Program-made: the position numbers and the translations under genes
Notes under the pieces: generated by a model
Database searches by the model: none
What the model saw: the letters and a program-made list of their open reading frames with translations, nothing else
What the model was told of the DNA's origin: nothing
Part shown: positions 1 to 5,469 of the stretch, piece by piece
Numbering within the stretch: position 1 is the stretch's first letter
How the letters are laid out: each line of letters begins with the position of its first letter
Assembly (NCBI GenBank): GCA_003552565.1
Contig: PUNB01000047.1
Span: forward strand, 1-6,065
Length of the DNA stretch: 6,065 bases
Direction: 5' to 3'
DNA from: Lentisphaerota bacterium
Lineage (GTDB): Bacteria; Verrucomicrobiota; Lentisphaeria; Oligosphaerales; PUNB01

Positions 1-38
1 AAGCCCCGCCACCGGCGCGATGCACGCTGGATACCCCG
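1..38. repeat. GC-rich dispersed module, left copy (cut by window edge)
   Basis: The sequence from AAGCCCC to GATACCCCG matches 5956-5991 with a few substitutions and small gaps: both have AAGCCC, CCGGCGCG and GATACCCCG in the same order. The copy at the other end of the window is preceded by GTGTTTCACAT; the left copy starts at base 1, so its upstream part cannot be seen. Confidence 0.7.
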
Positions 39-57
39 AGGGAGAGACTTGTTTAAT

Positions 58-103
58 GGTTTCGGGTTTCAGAAAAGTCACCTGAACACTGAAACCTGAA
101 ACC
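58..103. repeat. Inverted repeat, GGTTTC-type hairpin
   Basis: GGTTTCGGGTTTCAG (58-72) pairs with CTGAAACCTGAAACC (89-103) at 14 of 15 positions; the one mismatch is a G-U pair in plus-strand RNA. The loop is 16 bases. A related half-site, GGTTTCTGGTTTCAGG, recurs at 2870-2885 upstream of lon. Confidence 0.7.
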
Positions 104-164
104 ACGAAGTCTCACATAAGCACCGCTCACGGCCCGACAGGCCACATAGCGGAATAATGAATCT

Positions 165-191
165 TGAATTCTGAATGTTGAGTTTCGGACA
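165..191. repeat. 27-bp direct repeat, left copy
   Basis: TGAATTCTGAATG continuing through GAGTTTCGGACA is identical at 6031-6057. Both copies are preceded by AATAATGAA (153-161 and 6012-6020) and followed by a similar ACC(A) context, so the shared unit is about 45 bp. AT-rich, no coding potential. Confidence 0.9.
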
Positions 192-210
192 AACCATCCA
201 GTTCCACTTC

Positions 211-252
211 AAAATTCACCATTCAAAATTCACCATTCAATATTCAACATTG
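211..252. repeat. Three tandem 14-bp units
   Basis: AAAATTCACCATTC occurs twice exactly (211-224, 225-238) and is followed by the diverged AATATTCAACATTG (239-252). The third unit's TCAACATT is complementary to AATGTTGA at 174-181, so the tandem and the neighbouring GAATTCTGAATG repeat form a loose inverted pair. Confidence 0.85.
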
Positions 253-271
253 TGTTTCACTGAAGTGTCGC

Positions 272-296
272 AAACATCTTTCCGCATGACCTCTAA
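272..296 (-). repeat. Post-stop repeat, copy after lon
   Basis: Matches 4163-4187 at 20 of 25 positions, all five differences being transitions. On the minus strand it reads TTAGAGG, C/T-rich centre, ATGCG. It begins about 20 bases beyond the lon stop, in the same orientation and at nearly the same distance as the copy beyond the amidohydrolase stop. Confidence 0.55.
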
Positions 297-315
297 ACAT
301 GATCCGACTCACGAT

Positions 316-2802
316 TTACGTGTGCCGCCCTTTTCCCCCCTTGCCGCCCCCATCAGGGAAGGCCAGTTCCAGCACTTGTTTAATATCGTAAACATAATGA
401 GGAGTAATCCCTGAACGCACCCGCTCGGGGATCTCAAGAAAATCTTTTTCATTCTCCGCCGGCAAAATCAGTTCCTTGATCTTGGAACGACGGGCGGCAA
501 TGACCTTTTCCCGGATGCCGCCGACAGGCAGCACCCTGCCGGTCAAAGTAAGTTCACCGCTCATCGCCAGTCGAGATTTTATTTTCTGCCCCCTGCCCAA
601 TGACACTAACGCCGTGGCCATTGTAATCCCGGCGGAGGGGCCGTCCTTGGGGGTGGCGCCGGCCGGCACATGCAAGTGAACAGTTTTATTCTCGAAAAAT
701 CCCGGTTTAATCCCCCATCCGCGCCCGCCGGCGACGAGCGAGTAGGCGATGTGCGAGGACTCCACCATAACATCTCCCAGCTGTCCTGTCAATTTTATGT
801 TTTTCTCCCCGCCTCTAACCTCCATCGCTTCGACATGCAGAATGGTGCCCCCCTGCGCGGTCCAGGCCACACCGGTGGCCACTCCCGGGCGCAGCCTTTT
901 CATCAGCGCCTGATCACTGAATCGGGGTTTGCCGAGATATTCTTCGACTTTTTTCTGATTGATGGAAACCGGTGTTGTCGTCAGTGTATCCTCGGCCATC
1001 TCGGTCGCCACTTTGCGCATACAGGAACTCAAGGATTTTTCCAAAGCTCTGACTCCTGACTCCCGGGCGTAACCATCGATGATTTTTTTCAAAGCGCCAT
1101 CAGTAAAACGCAACTGGGAAGATTTCAAGGCGTGGCGTTTCAGGAGCTGCGGCACCAGATGGCGCTTGGCGATGAACAGTTTATCTTCAGGGATATAACC
1201 GGAAAGATGAATCACTTCCATGCGATCGAGCAGCGGCGCCGGGATAGTATCCGGCACATTCGCCGTGGCGATAAACAGAATCTTTGACAAATCAAAAGCC
1301 ACGTCCAGGTAATGATCCCGAAAAGCGCAGTTCTGTTCCGGATCCAGCACTTCCAGCAAGGCCGAAGCCGGGTCGCCCTGAAAAGACTTGCCCACCTTGT
1401 CGATCTCATCCAGCATGATCACCGGATTGGCCAGCTCAACATTATTGACCGCCTGAATCACTTTGCCGGGCATAGCGCCGATGTAGGTGCGTCGGTGACC
1501 TTTGATTTCCGCCTCGTCCCGCATACCGCCGAGGGAAAAGCGGAAAAACTTTCGGCCCAAAGCTTCCGCCACCGCCTTGCCCAGAGAAGTCTTTCCCACC
1601 CCCGGAGGACCGACCAAACAAAGAATACTGCCTTCCACGCCGCCCTTGAGTTTGGCCACTCCAATGAATTCCAGAATCCTTCTTTTTACATCTTCCAGCC
1701 CGTAATGATCGCGATCAAGCACTTTTCGCGCCTTGCCGACCTCGAGCACATCCTCCGAATGGATTCCCCATGGCAACCCCGTAAGCCAGTCCAGGTAGTT
1801 GCGGGAAACAGTGTACTCCGGTGATTGCGGAGTCAGCACTTTAAGCTTGTCAATCTCCTCTTCTATTCGACGCCGAGCCTCCTCGGCCAAAGACAACTCC
1901 TCCATGCGCGTCTGATACTTCTCGATCTCCTCGGTTTTCTCGTCTTTCTCCATACCCAGCTCCTGCTTGATCGCCTTAAGCTGTTCACGCAGGAAAAATT
2001 CCCGCTGCTGCTGGGAGATTTTTTCTTCTATCTGTTTGGTGATGCGCTCTTTCAGCTGGTTCAGATCAAGTTCCTTACGAAGCATGTAAAGGACTTTTTC
2101 CAGACGTTTCTGAACATTGACAATTTCCAGCACCTCCTGCAGTTCCTCACGGTCGGATGAGGTCATGGAAGCGGCGAAATCCGCCAGACGGCCCGGCGAA
2201 TCCCAGTTCTGCCGGCTGAGAAAAGCCTTGATTTCCTCGGAGTACATGGGATTATGCTCCATCAGCTCGCGCATAGTCTTGATAATCGCCATGGAGGTTG
2301 GCTTAGACTCGGCCTCGTCAGCGGCAGGCGTGTCCTCCAAGTACACCACCTGGGCCAAAAGAGCTCCCTGACGGGACGCGGTTTTCAATATCTGAAAACG
2401 TTTCTCGCCCTGCATAAGCGCCTGCACCCCGCCTTGGTCGGTCTCCTGATATTTAAGTATACGAACCGCCGTGCCGACGCGATAAAGCTGCTCTGGCTCA
2501 ATCGGCTCGCTGGTGTCCAGTTCCTGGCTCCGGGACAGCACCACTCCCACTACTCGCTCACTGACCTGTGAAACCACTTGCTTCAGCAATTCCGCTCCAT
2601 GGCCGGGGTTAAGCATCACCGGAAAAACCAATCCCGGGAAAACCGGTTTCGAAGTGCTTGGAAGCAGGAAAATCCGATCCGGCAGACTGGCCGAAGCCAG
2701 CACCAGATTAGAAGCACCGTTTCCTTCCGATGCCTGAGCGTCTTCCGAAGTGTTGTCGAGGTTTTCGGAATACTGAAAATCGTCGTTTGTTTGCTGGTTC
2801 AT
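316..2802 (-). CDS. lon: ATP-dependent Lon protease (endopeptidase La)
   Basis: Cytoplasmic ATP-driven serine protease that unfolds and degrades misfolded and regulatory proteins; the family works as a hexamer. The 828 residues show the full bacterial Lon layout: an N-terminal substrate-binding domain (about 41-240), a coiled-coil-rich linker with many Glu, Lys and Arg (about 240-330), an AAA+ module and a C-terminal Ser/Lys protease domain (about 630-815). Visible motifs are Walker A GPPGVGKT (398-405), Walker B VIMLDEID (461-468), sensor-1 Asn515, the LLDRMEVI arginine at 527, sensor-2 Arg585 in ESGVR, catalytic Ser723 in PKDGPSAG and Lys766 in GGIREK. The Ser-Lys spacing of 43 equals that of E. 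coli Lon. The protein is about 45 residues longer than E. coli Lon because of a 40-residue acidic, Gln/Ser-rich leader and a Gly/Lys tail (GGGKGGKG). The ATG follows AAGGAAGAG at good spacing. The start of the N domain (RIFLLPSTSKPVFPG) and the LTLTGRVLPVGGIREKVIAARR stretch recall the second Lon type of proteobacteria (AsrA-like); that subtype is inference. Confidence 0.97.
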   Translation of the reverse strand: MNQQTNDDFQYSENLDNTSEDAQASEGNGASNLVLASASLPDRIFLLPSTSKPVFPGLVFPVMLNPGHGAELLKQVVSQVSERVVGVVLSRSQELDTSEPIEPEQLYRVGTAVRILKYQETDQGGVQALMQGEKRFQILKTASRQGALLAQVVYLEDTPAADEAESKPTSMAIIKTMRELMEHNPMYSEEIKAFLSRQNWDSPGRLADFAASMTSSDREELQEVLEIVNVQKRLEKVLYMLRKELDLNQLKERITKQIEEKISQQQREFFLREQLKAIKQELGMEKDEKTEEIEKYQTRMEELSLAEEARRRIEEEIDKLKVLTPQSPEYTVSRNYLDWLTGLPWGIHSEDVLEVGKARKVLDRDHYGLEDVKRRILEFIGVAKLKGGVEGSILCLVGPPGVGKTSLGKAVAEALGRKFFRFSLGGMRDEAEIKGHRRTYIGAMPGKVIQAVNNVELANPVIMLDEIDKVGKSFQGDPASALLEVLDPEQNCAFRDHYLDVAFDLSKILFIATANVPDTIPAPLLDRMEVIHLSGYIPEDKLFIAKRHLVPQLLKRHALKSSQLRFTDGALKKIIDGYARESGVRALEKSLSSCMRKVATEMAEDTLTTTPVSINQKKVEEYLGKPRFSDQALMKRLRPGVATGVAWTAQGGTILHVEAMEVRGGEKNIKLTGQLGDVMVESSHIAYSLVAGGRGWGIKPGFFENKTVHLHVPAGATPKDGPSAGITMATALVSLGRGQKIKSRLAMSGELTLTGRVLPVGGIREKVIAARRSKIKELILPAENEKDFLEIPERVRSGITPHYVYDIKQVLELAFPDGGGKGGKGRHT

Positions 2803-2810
2803 TTCTTTGG

Positions 2811-2819
2811 CTCTTCCTT
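2811..2819 (-). promoter_or_regulatory. Ribosome binding site of lon
   Basis: The minus strand reads AAGGAAGAG followed by eight bases and the ATG of lon. This purine-rich Shine-Dalgarno match fixes the start at 2802 and supports the 40-residue acidic leader as really translated. No convincing sigma-70 promoter was found in the gap upstream of lon; the closest -10-like hexamer (TATTAA near 2835) lacks a good -35. Confidence 0.7.
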
Positions 2820-2880
2820 AAAACTAGTGGGTAGTTAATAGTTTTCTTAGGCTTTGTAAGTAACAGCTTGGTTTCTGGTT

Positions 2881-2958
2881 TCAGGTCTGGCGCCGTAAAG
2901 GGTCGAGACCTGACTTTGTGCTGGTTAATCCGCCTCAGGCGGATCCCGAACCAAAGTC
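2881..2958. repeat. Hairpin cluster upstream of lon
   Basis: Two adjoining inverted repeats. TCAGGTCT (2881-2888) pairs with AGACCTGA (2906-2913). Next, GACTTT (2912-2917), GGTT (2923-2926) and TCCGCCT (2929-2935) pair in nested order with AGGCGGA (2937-2943), AACC (2949-2952) and AAAGTC (2953-2958), giving one long imperfect hairpin. This lies in the 287-bp gap between walJ and lon and would be in the lon leader if transcription starts upstream. Confidence 0.75.
2900..2922. repeat. 23-bp element, copy upstream of lon
   Basis: GGGTCGAGACCTGACTTTGT continuing to GCT matches 4012-4034 at 19 of 23 positions, all differences being transitions. Each copy precedes a copy of the identical 30-bp repeat by about 70-90 bp, so together they form one composite unit. 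Confidence 0.65.
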
Positions 2959-2970
2959 GAAATGGATATA

Positions 2971-3000
2971 GGTGCGAGATCCGCCTGAGGCGGACAAGAC
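2971..3000. repeat. 30-bp repeat with TCCGCC palindrome, copy 1
   Basis: The 30 bases from GGTGCGAGA to GGACAAGAC are identical to 4101-4130. The core TCCGCCT G AGGCGGA (2980-2994) is a 7+1+7 palindrome that also occurs at 5834-5848 and, in the opposite orientation, at 2929-2943. REP-like in size and form. Confidence 0.9.
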
Positions 3001-3089
3001 AAGGGGACACACATTCGAGCACAACCCGACCACAATTCTTAACTGCGGGTATCGATAAAACCAAAACTCCCTGCACAAACATCTGTCTC

Positions 3090-3905
3090 TCAGCCGACAA
3101 AACAAGTGGACAATGGCGCGTTCTGCCGGGCCACCATCGTCTGTACATCCGTCCTTTTTAACCGTTCCATACAGCCGGCGGCCTGTTCTTCCACCAGGCT
3201 GTAACTGTTGCATTCCTCGCTGGCGTGAGCGAAAATCACTCTCCGGGTGCGCGATGCCAGCACACTGCCAAGCATCCGCATGCAGTCTTCATTGCTCAAA
3301 TGCCCGTGCCGGCCGTTGATTCTTTGTTTGAGCGGCCAGGGGCGGCCGGAATTGCGCAGCATCAGCGGATCATGGTTACTCTCGACCACCAGCAGATCAC
3401 ACTCCCCTAGATAATGCTTCACTGCCTGAGTGGCGTAACCTAGATCGGTCGCCACCCCGATACGACTCCCTCCAGCGTCAATCCTGAAACCGACCGTATC
3501 CCGGGCGTCATGCGGCACTGAAAAAGGTGTTATCCTGAATTCTCCACAGACAAAAGGTGAGCCGACAGAAAATATATTGATGATTCCCCGCCCCTCAACC
3601 CCGCGGTTGCGAACCTCGCCGGCGGCGGCACGGTTGCAGAATATCGGCGCCCGCAGTTTGCGACTGAGCAAGCGCACCCCTTTTACATGGTCATCGTGCT
3701 CATGTGAAATCAAAATGGCCTCGATGCTGGCGGTGTCAATGCCGCAATCCTCAATCCTTTTCAAGATCTGCCGACAGCTGAAACCGGCGTCAAGGAGAAT
3801 ATTGCTCTTTTCTCCATGCACCACCATCGCATTCCCCCGGCTGCCGCTGCCGAGAACGGTAACCCCGGTACCGCAAGAGGTGTTAACAGCTTCTTCCTGT
3901 GGCAT
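3090..3905 (-). CDS. walJ: Metallo-beta-lactamase-fold nuclease, YycJ/WalJ type
   Basis: Predicted cytoplasmic metal-dependent DNA exonuclease of the WalJ (YycJ/VicX) family; characterised members are 5'-3' exonucleases thought to act in DNA repair. The 271 residues begin the fold with LGSGSRGNAMVV (18-29) and LLDAGFSCRQI (37-47). The metal site is complete: HEHDDH at 68-73 (His68, His70, Asp72, His73), His132 in VPHDA, Asp154 in ATDLG, plus His178 in ESNHD and His227 in FAHASEECN. The stretch LKQRINGRHGHLSNED (192-207) is the family signature separating it from glyoxalase II and RNase Z. Length is close to the usual 260 or so. The ATG is preceded by AAGGAA eight bases upstream. It lies alone between repeat-rich gaps and not beside walRK, so the link to that two-component system seen in Firmicutes does not apply. 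A perfect palindrome lies just upstream and may affect expression. Family assignment is firm; nuclease activity is inferred from the family. Confidence 0.92.
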   Translation of the reverse strand: MPQEEAVNTSCGTGVTVLGSGSRGNAMVVHGEKSNILLDAGFSCRQILKRIEDCGIDTASIEAILISHEHDDHVKGVRLLSRKLRAPIFCNRAAAGEVRNRGVEGRGIINIFSVGSPFVCGEFRITPFSVPHDARDTVGFRIDAGGSRIGVATDLGYATQAVKHYLGECDLLVVESNHDPLMLRNSGRPWPLKQRINGRHGHLSNEDCMRMLGSVLASRTRRVIFAHASEECNSYSLVEEQAAGCMERLKRTDVQTMVARQNAPLSTCFVG

Positions 3906-3913
3906 CAGCCTGT

Positions 3914-3919
3914 TTCCTT
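3914..3919 (-). promoter_or_regulatory. Ribosome binding site of walJ
   Basis: The minus strand reads AAGGAA, then eight bases (ACAGGCTG), then the ATG at 3905. The spacing is ideal and supports this start. The spacer contains CAGGCT, which repeats part of the palindrome a short distance upstream. Confidence 0.7.
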
Positions 3920-3929
3920 ATTATTGGTT

Positions 3930-3950
3930 TAGCCTGAATAATTCAGGCTA
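3930..3950. promoter_or_regulatory. Perfect 21-bp palindrome in the walJ leader, operator- or terminator-like
   Basis: Arms TAGCCTGAAT (3930-3939) and ATTCAGGCTA (3941-3950) are exact inverted copies around one central base. The site is 24 bp upstream of the walJ ATG. On the plus strand the arms are followed by ATCGGTTTTT, the form of an intrinsic terminator, but no plus-strand gene precedes it. On the minus strand no T-run follows, so it is not a terminator for the amidohydrolase gene. A DNA-binding site for a dimeric regulator or a leader hairpin are the other options; nothing in the sequence decides between them. Confidence 0.5.
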
Positions 3951-4011
3951 ATCGGTTTTTCACCCAAGTTCCCCATCCTGTTTCAGTCCCAGCAGGCCCC
4001 TCCGCGAAAAG

Positions 4012-4034
4012 GGGTTGAGGCCTAATTTTGTGCT
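4012..4034. repeat. 23-bp element, copy upstream of walJ
   Basis: Partner of 2900-2922 (19 of 23 identical, transitions only). In this copy the GACCT/GACTTT pairing parts are altered (GGCCT, AATTTT), so the secondary structure is not conserved although the sequence is recognisable. Confidence 0.65.
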
Positions 4035-4108
4035 CACCTTGTCTCGCACCTTGTCTCGCACTTAGTCCAAAAAATGAGAAATCGAAAGAAAACCAGACAA
4101 GGTGCGAG
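4035..4108. repeat. 12-bp tandem with distal inverted copy
   Basis: CACCTTGTCTCG occurs twice in tandem (4035-4046, 4047-4058), followed by CACTTAGTCC. CTCGCACCTTGTCT (4043-4056) is an exact reverse complement of 4095-4108, giving a 14-bp stem around a 38-base A-rich loop. CACTTAGTCC is also a unit of the array at 5230-5309. Confidence 0.8.
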
Positions 4109-4130
4109 ATCCGCCTGAGGCGGACAAGAC
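4101..4130. repeat. 30-bp repeat with TCCGCC palindrome, copy 2
   Basis: Identical to 2971-3000, with flanks that differ on both sides. It is upstream of walJ, as copy 1 is upstream of lon. AAAACC (4089-4094) and GGTTTT (4133-4138) around it add an outer stem. Confidence 0.9.
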
Positions 4131-4162
4131 TAGGTTTTATTATCCGTGCGTGTATAGACCAT

Positions 4163-4187
4163 AAGCACCTTTTCGCATAGCCTCTAA
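4163..4187 (-). repeat. Post-stop repeat, copy after the amidohydrolase gene
   Basis: Partner of 272-296 (20 of 25 identical). It starts 23 bases beyond the stop at 4210. CATAAGCACC overlapping its edge (4160-4169) is also found at 115-124, which ties it to the repeat material at the left end of the window. Confidence 0.55.
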
Positions 4188-4189
4188 CA

Positions 4190-4237
4190 GGACCCCGTCC
4201 GGAAAGGTCTCACGCAATACCTTTCCGGACGGGGTCC
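4190..4237. repeat. Perfect 19-bp inverted repeat spanning the amidohydrolase stop codon
   Basis: Arms GGACCCCGTCCGGAAAGGT (4190-4208) and its exact reverse complement (4219-4237) enclose a 10-base loop that holds the stop codon (4210-4212). The right arm encodes the protein end (DPVRKG); the left arm is in the 3' untranslated region. On the minus strand no T-run follows, so it is not a standard intrinsic terminator, though such a stable stem could protect the transcript 3' end or stop readthrough. Each arm also contains a small self-complementary part (GGAC CCC GTCC). Confidence 0.9.
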
Positions 4238-5019
4238 AGCAAGGTGGCGGCGTTGTCCCAGAGCACCGCCCGTCTTTGTTCCGGAGTCAGAGGAAGCTGA
4301 TCAAAGTGGCGCGCATCCTCGACCTGCGAGCGCCAGGGAGCATCCGTGCCGAAGAGCACTTTATCATCTCCATGTTGGGAAAGCAAGCGCATGAATTTTT
4401 CATCTTCCATCAAACCGAAAACAAAAGAAGTGTCGATCCACACCGGCGCGCCCGCCAGCACGTCGATGACTTCATCCCACATGTTCCAGCTGCCGCCGTG
4501 GGCGGCGATCAGACGCAGACCGGGATATTTATTGAGCAAATCCAGTATCGCCCGGGGAGCGCTGCGATAAGGCGGAGAGAAGGCGACATCGGCGCCGGCG
4601 TGCAGCATAATCAAAAGCCGCATCTCCTGGCAGAGTTCCCATATCGGGACCAAACGCGGATCCTCAAGAGTGAATTCCTGATATTCCGGATGCAGTTTGA
4701 TCCCGGCCAGACCCGCCGCTTTAACCTCTCGCAAAGCAATCTCCGGGTTCTCCGTGTCCGGATGCACCGACCCCAGACTGAAGACCGGCCATTGATTGTT
4801 TTTGGAGGCCCAGCTGATAATTGAATCGACCTGTTTCGGATCAGTGGCGATGGGACAATTCAGAGCCGCGTCTATACCGGCCGCGGCCATGCTTTCCAGC
4901 AGCCCGCAGCGGGTGCCGTTATAGGAGGGAGTGATGCCGGATGCCGCCGCCACTTTCTCCACTGTGCGTTCAGCAATTGAATCCGGAAAAATGTGTGTGT
5001 GGATATCGAAAATCGGCAT
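4210..5019 (-). CDS. Metal-dependent hydrolase, amidohydrolase_2 family
   Basis: Predicted soluble metal-dependent hydrolase or decarboxylase of the amidohydrolase superfamily (TIM-barrel, PF04909-like); the substrate cannot be told from sequence. Counting from this start (269 residues), the metal ligands are DIHTH at 5-9 (His7, His9), Lys108 and His110 in GIKLHPE, His140 in MLHAG, His174 in AAHGG and Asp226 in FGTDAPW near the end of the barrel. It closes with LWDNAATLL, as usual for the family, plus ten more residues. An in-frame ATG at 5088 would add 23 residues. I prefer 5019 because family members begin directly with a strand leading into DIHTH, the extra residues look non-coding, AAGG stands 12 bases before this ATG while the 5088 ATG has no Shine-Dalgarno match, and the best promoter candidate lies downstream of 5088. 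The last codons form one arm of a perfect inverted repeat, so the C-terminal tail may not be original. Confidence 0.88.
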   Translation of the reverse strand: MPIFDIHTHIFPDSIAERTVEKVAAASGITPSYNGTRCGLLESMAAAGIDAALNCPIATDPKQVDSIISWASKNNQWPVFSLGSVHPDTENPEIALREVKAAGLAGIKLHPEYQEFTLEDPRLVPIWELCQEMRLLIMLHAGADVAFSPPYRSAPRAILDLLNKYPGLRLIAAHGGSWNMWDEVIDVLAGAPVWIDTSFVFGLMEDEKFMRLLSQHGDDKVLFGTDAPWRSQVEDARHFDQLPLTPEQRRAVLWDNAATLLDPVRKGIA

Positions 5020-5068
5020 AATGCAAGATAACCTTGAATCGGCTGAAGGCAAGCGGTTCTTGTTGCGA

Positions 5069-5098
5069 TTCTTACAATCCGTAGTCATTTGTCGTCAA
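5069..5098 (-). promoter_or_regulatory. Candidate sigma-70 promoter of the amidohydrolase gene
   Basis: On the minus strand TTGACG (5098-5093, five of six to consensus) is followed after 18 bp by TAAGAA (5074-5069), a weak -10. Transcription would begin near 5062, leaving a leader of about 40 nt before the ATG at 5019. This excludes the ATG at 5088 as the start. The -10 is poor, so confidence is modest. Confidence 0.35.
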
Positions 5099-5133
5099 AA
5101 ATAATACCGCCCCCGAGAGCGCCCGCTGACAAT

Positions 5134-5160
5134 ATGGAGGGCGAGCAGCCAGCTTGAGCC
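5134..5160. repeat. Degenerate 27-bp unit
   Basis: Begins ATGGAGGGCGAGC like the three tandem units at 5467-5547 and ends GAGCC like the last of them, with a changed middle (AGCCAGCTT). It stands at the head of block A just as the tandem units stand at the head of block B. Confidence 0.65.
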
Positions 5161-5180
5161 ACACAAAGAGTGGTCAGATC

Positions 5181-5469
5181 CCCGCGAGCCGCAAGTAACG
5201 ACCGGACTCCGGACGGTCGTCGATCCCCCCACACTTCGTCCCTCACACTTAGTCCCCTCACACTTCGTCCCCACACTTCGTCCCCACACTTCGTCCCCCG
5301 CTCTTAGTCAATCCGCTATTCACGAAAACAGCAGGATCAGGGTCTACGAGTACGTGTACGAGTATGTGCAGGTGTAAAACAATCATCGAAGTGACATCCA
5401 CGTACTCTTACACCTGCTCGCACACGCCAATCTCTTAAATTATACACACTTCGCACAATATGCAGAATG
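5181..5469. repeat. Duplicated block A
   Basis: Shares with block B, in the same order: CCCGCGAGCC, CAAGTAACGACCGGACTC, GGACGGTCG, the CACTTCGTC run, CACGAAAACAGCAGGATCAG, TACGAGTA, ACATCCACGTACTCTTACAC, CGCACACGCCAATCT and CACACTTCGCACAATATGC. It is about 70 bp longer than B because its CACTTCGTCC array is expanded and it keeps an extra piece around 5366-5393. GCAGGTGTAA (5368-5377) is an exact inverted copy of TTACACCTGC (5408-5417). Confidence 0.85.
5230..5309. repeat. CACTTCGTCC short tandem array
   Basis: Five units of the form CACTT(C/A)GTCC with variable C/T/A spacers, then a diverged CGCTCTTAGTC. Unit spacing is 13-15 bp, too short and irregular for CRISPR. Block B keeps only one such unit (near 5583-5592) plus GCTCTTCGTC. 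The same unit is seen at 4059-4068. Confidence 0.8.

Larger units (their letters stand above)
1..315. other. Gene-free stretch downstream of lon, filled with short repeats
   Basis: No credible gene; the open frames here are short and built from AT-rich repeats. It holds a truncated module at the window edge (1-38), a hairpin (58-103), a smaller nested hairpin (123-152: CCGCT..AGCGG with GGCC..GGCC inside), the GAATTCTGAATG repeat (165-191), a 14-bp triple tandem (211-252) and a repeat just after the lon stop (272-296). No intrinsic terminator with a T-run is visible for lon. Confidence 0.75.

Noticed and set aside
670..1824. Long plus-strand frames opposite lon (129 and 170 codons)
   Set aside because: Antisense shadows of a well-conserved gene; their products show no family resemblance.
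2803..3089. Promoter for lon in the walJ-lon gap
   Set aside because: TATTAA with TTACTT at 17 bp is possible, but only four and two of six bases match the consensus, too weak to annotate.
2708..3148. Minus-strand frame of 146 codons across the walJ-lon gap
   Set aside because: It overlaps both genes and runs through the hairpin cluster and 30-bp repeat; there is no domain and no good start.
3930..3960. Intrinsic terminator for a plus-strand transcript
   Set aside because: The hairpin with following TTTTT fits in form, but no plus-strand gene precedes it; kept only as a palindrome of unknown role.
5020..5088. Upstream in-frame ATG adding 23 residues to the amidohydrolase
   Set aside because: No Shine-Dalgarno match, residues unlike the family start, and it lies upstream of the -10 of the best promoter candidate.
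5230..5309. CRISPR-like array of CACTTCGTCC units
   Set aside because: Units and spacings are far too short and the spacers are simple C/T/A runs; there are no cas genes.
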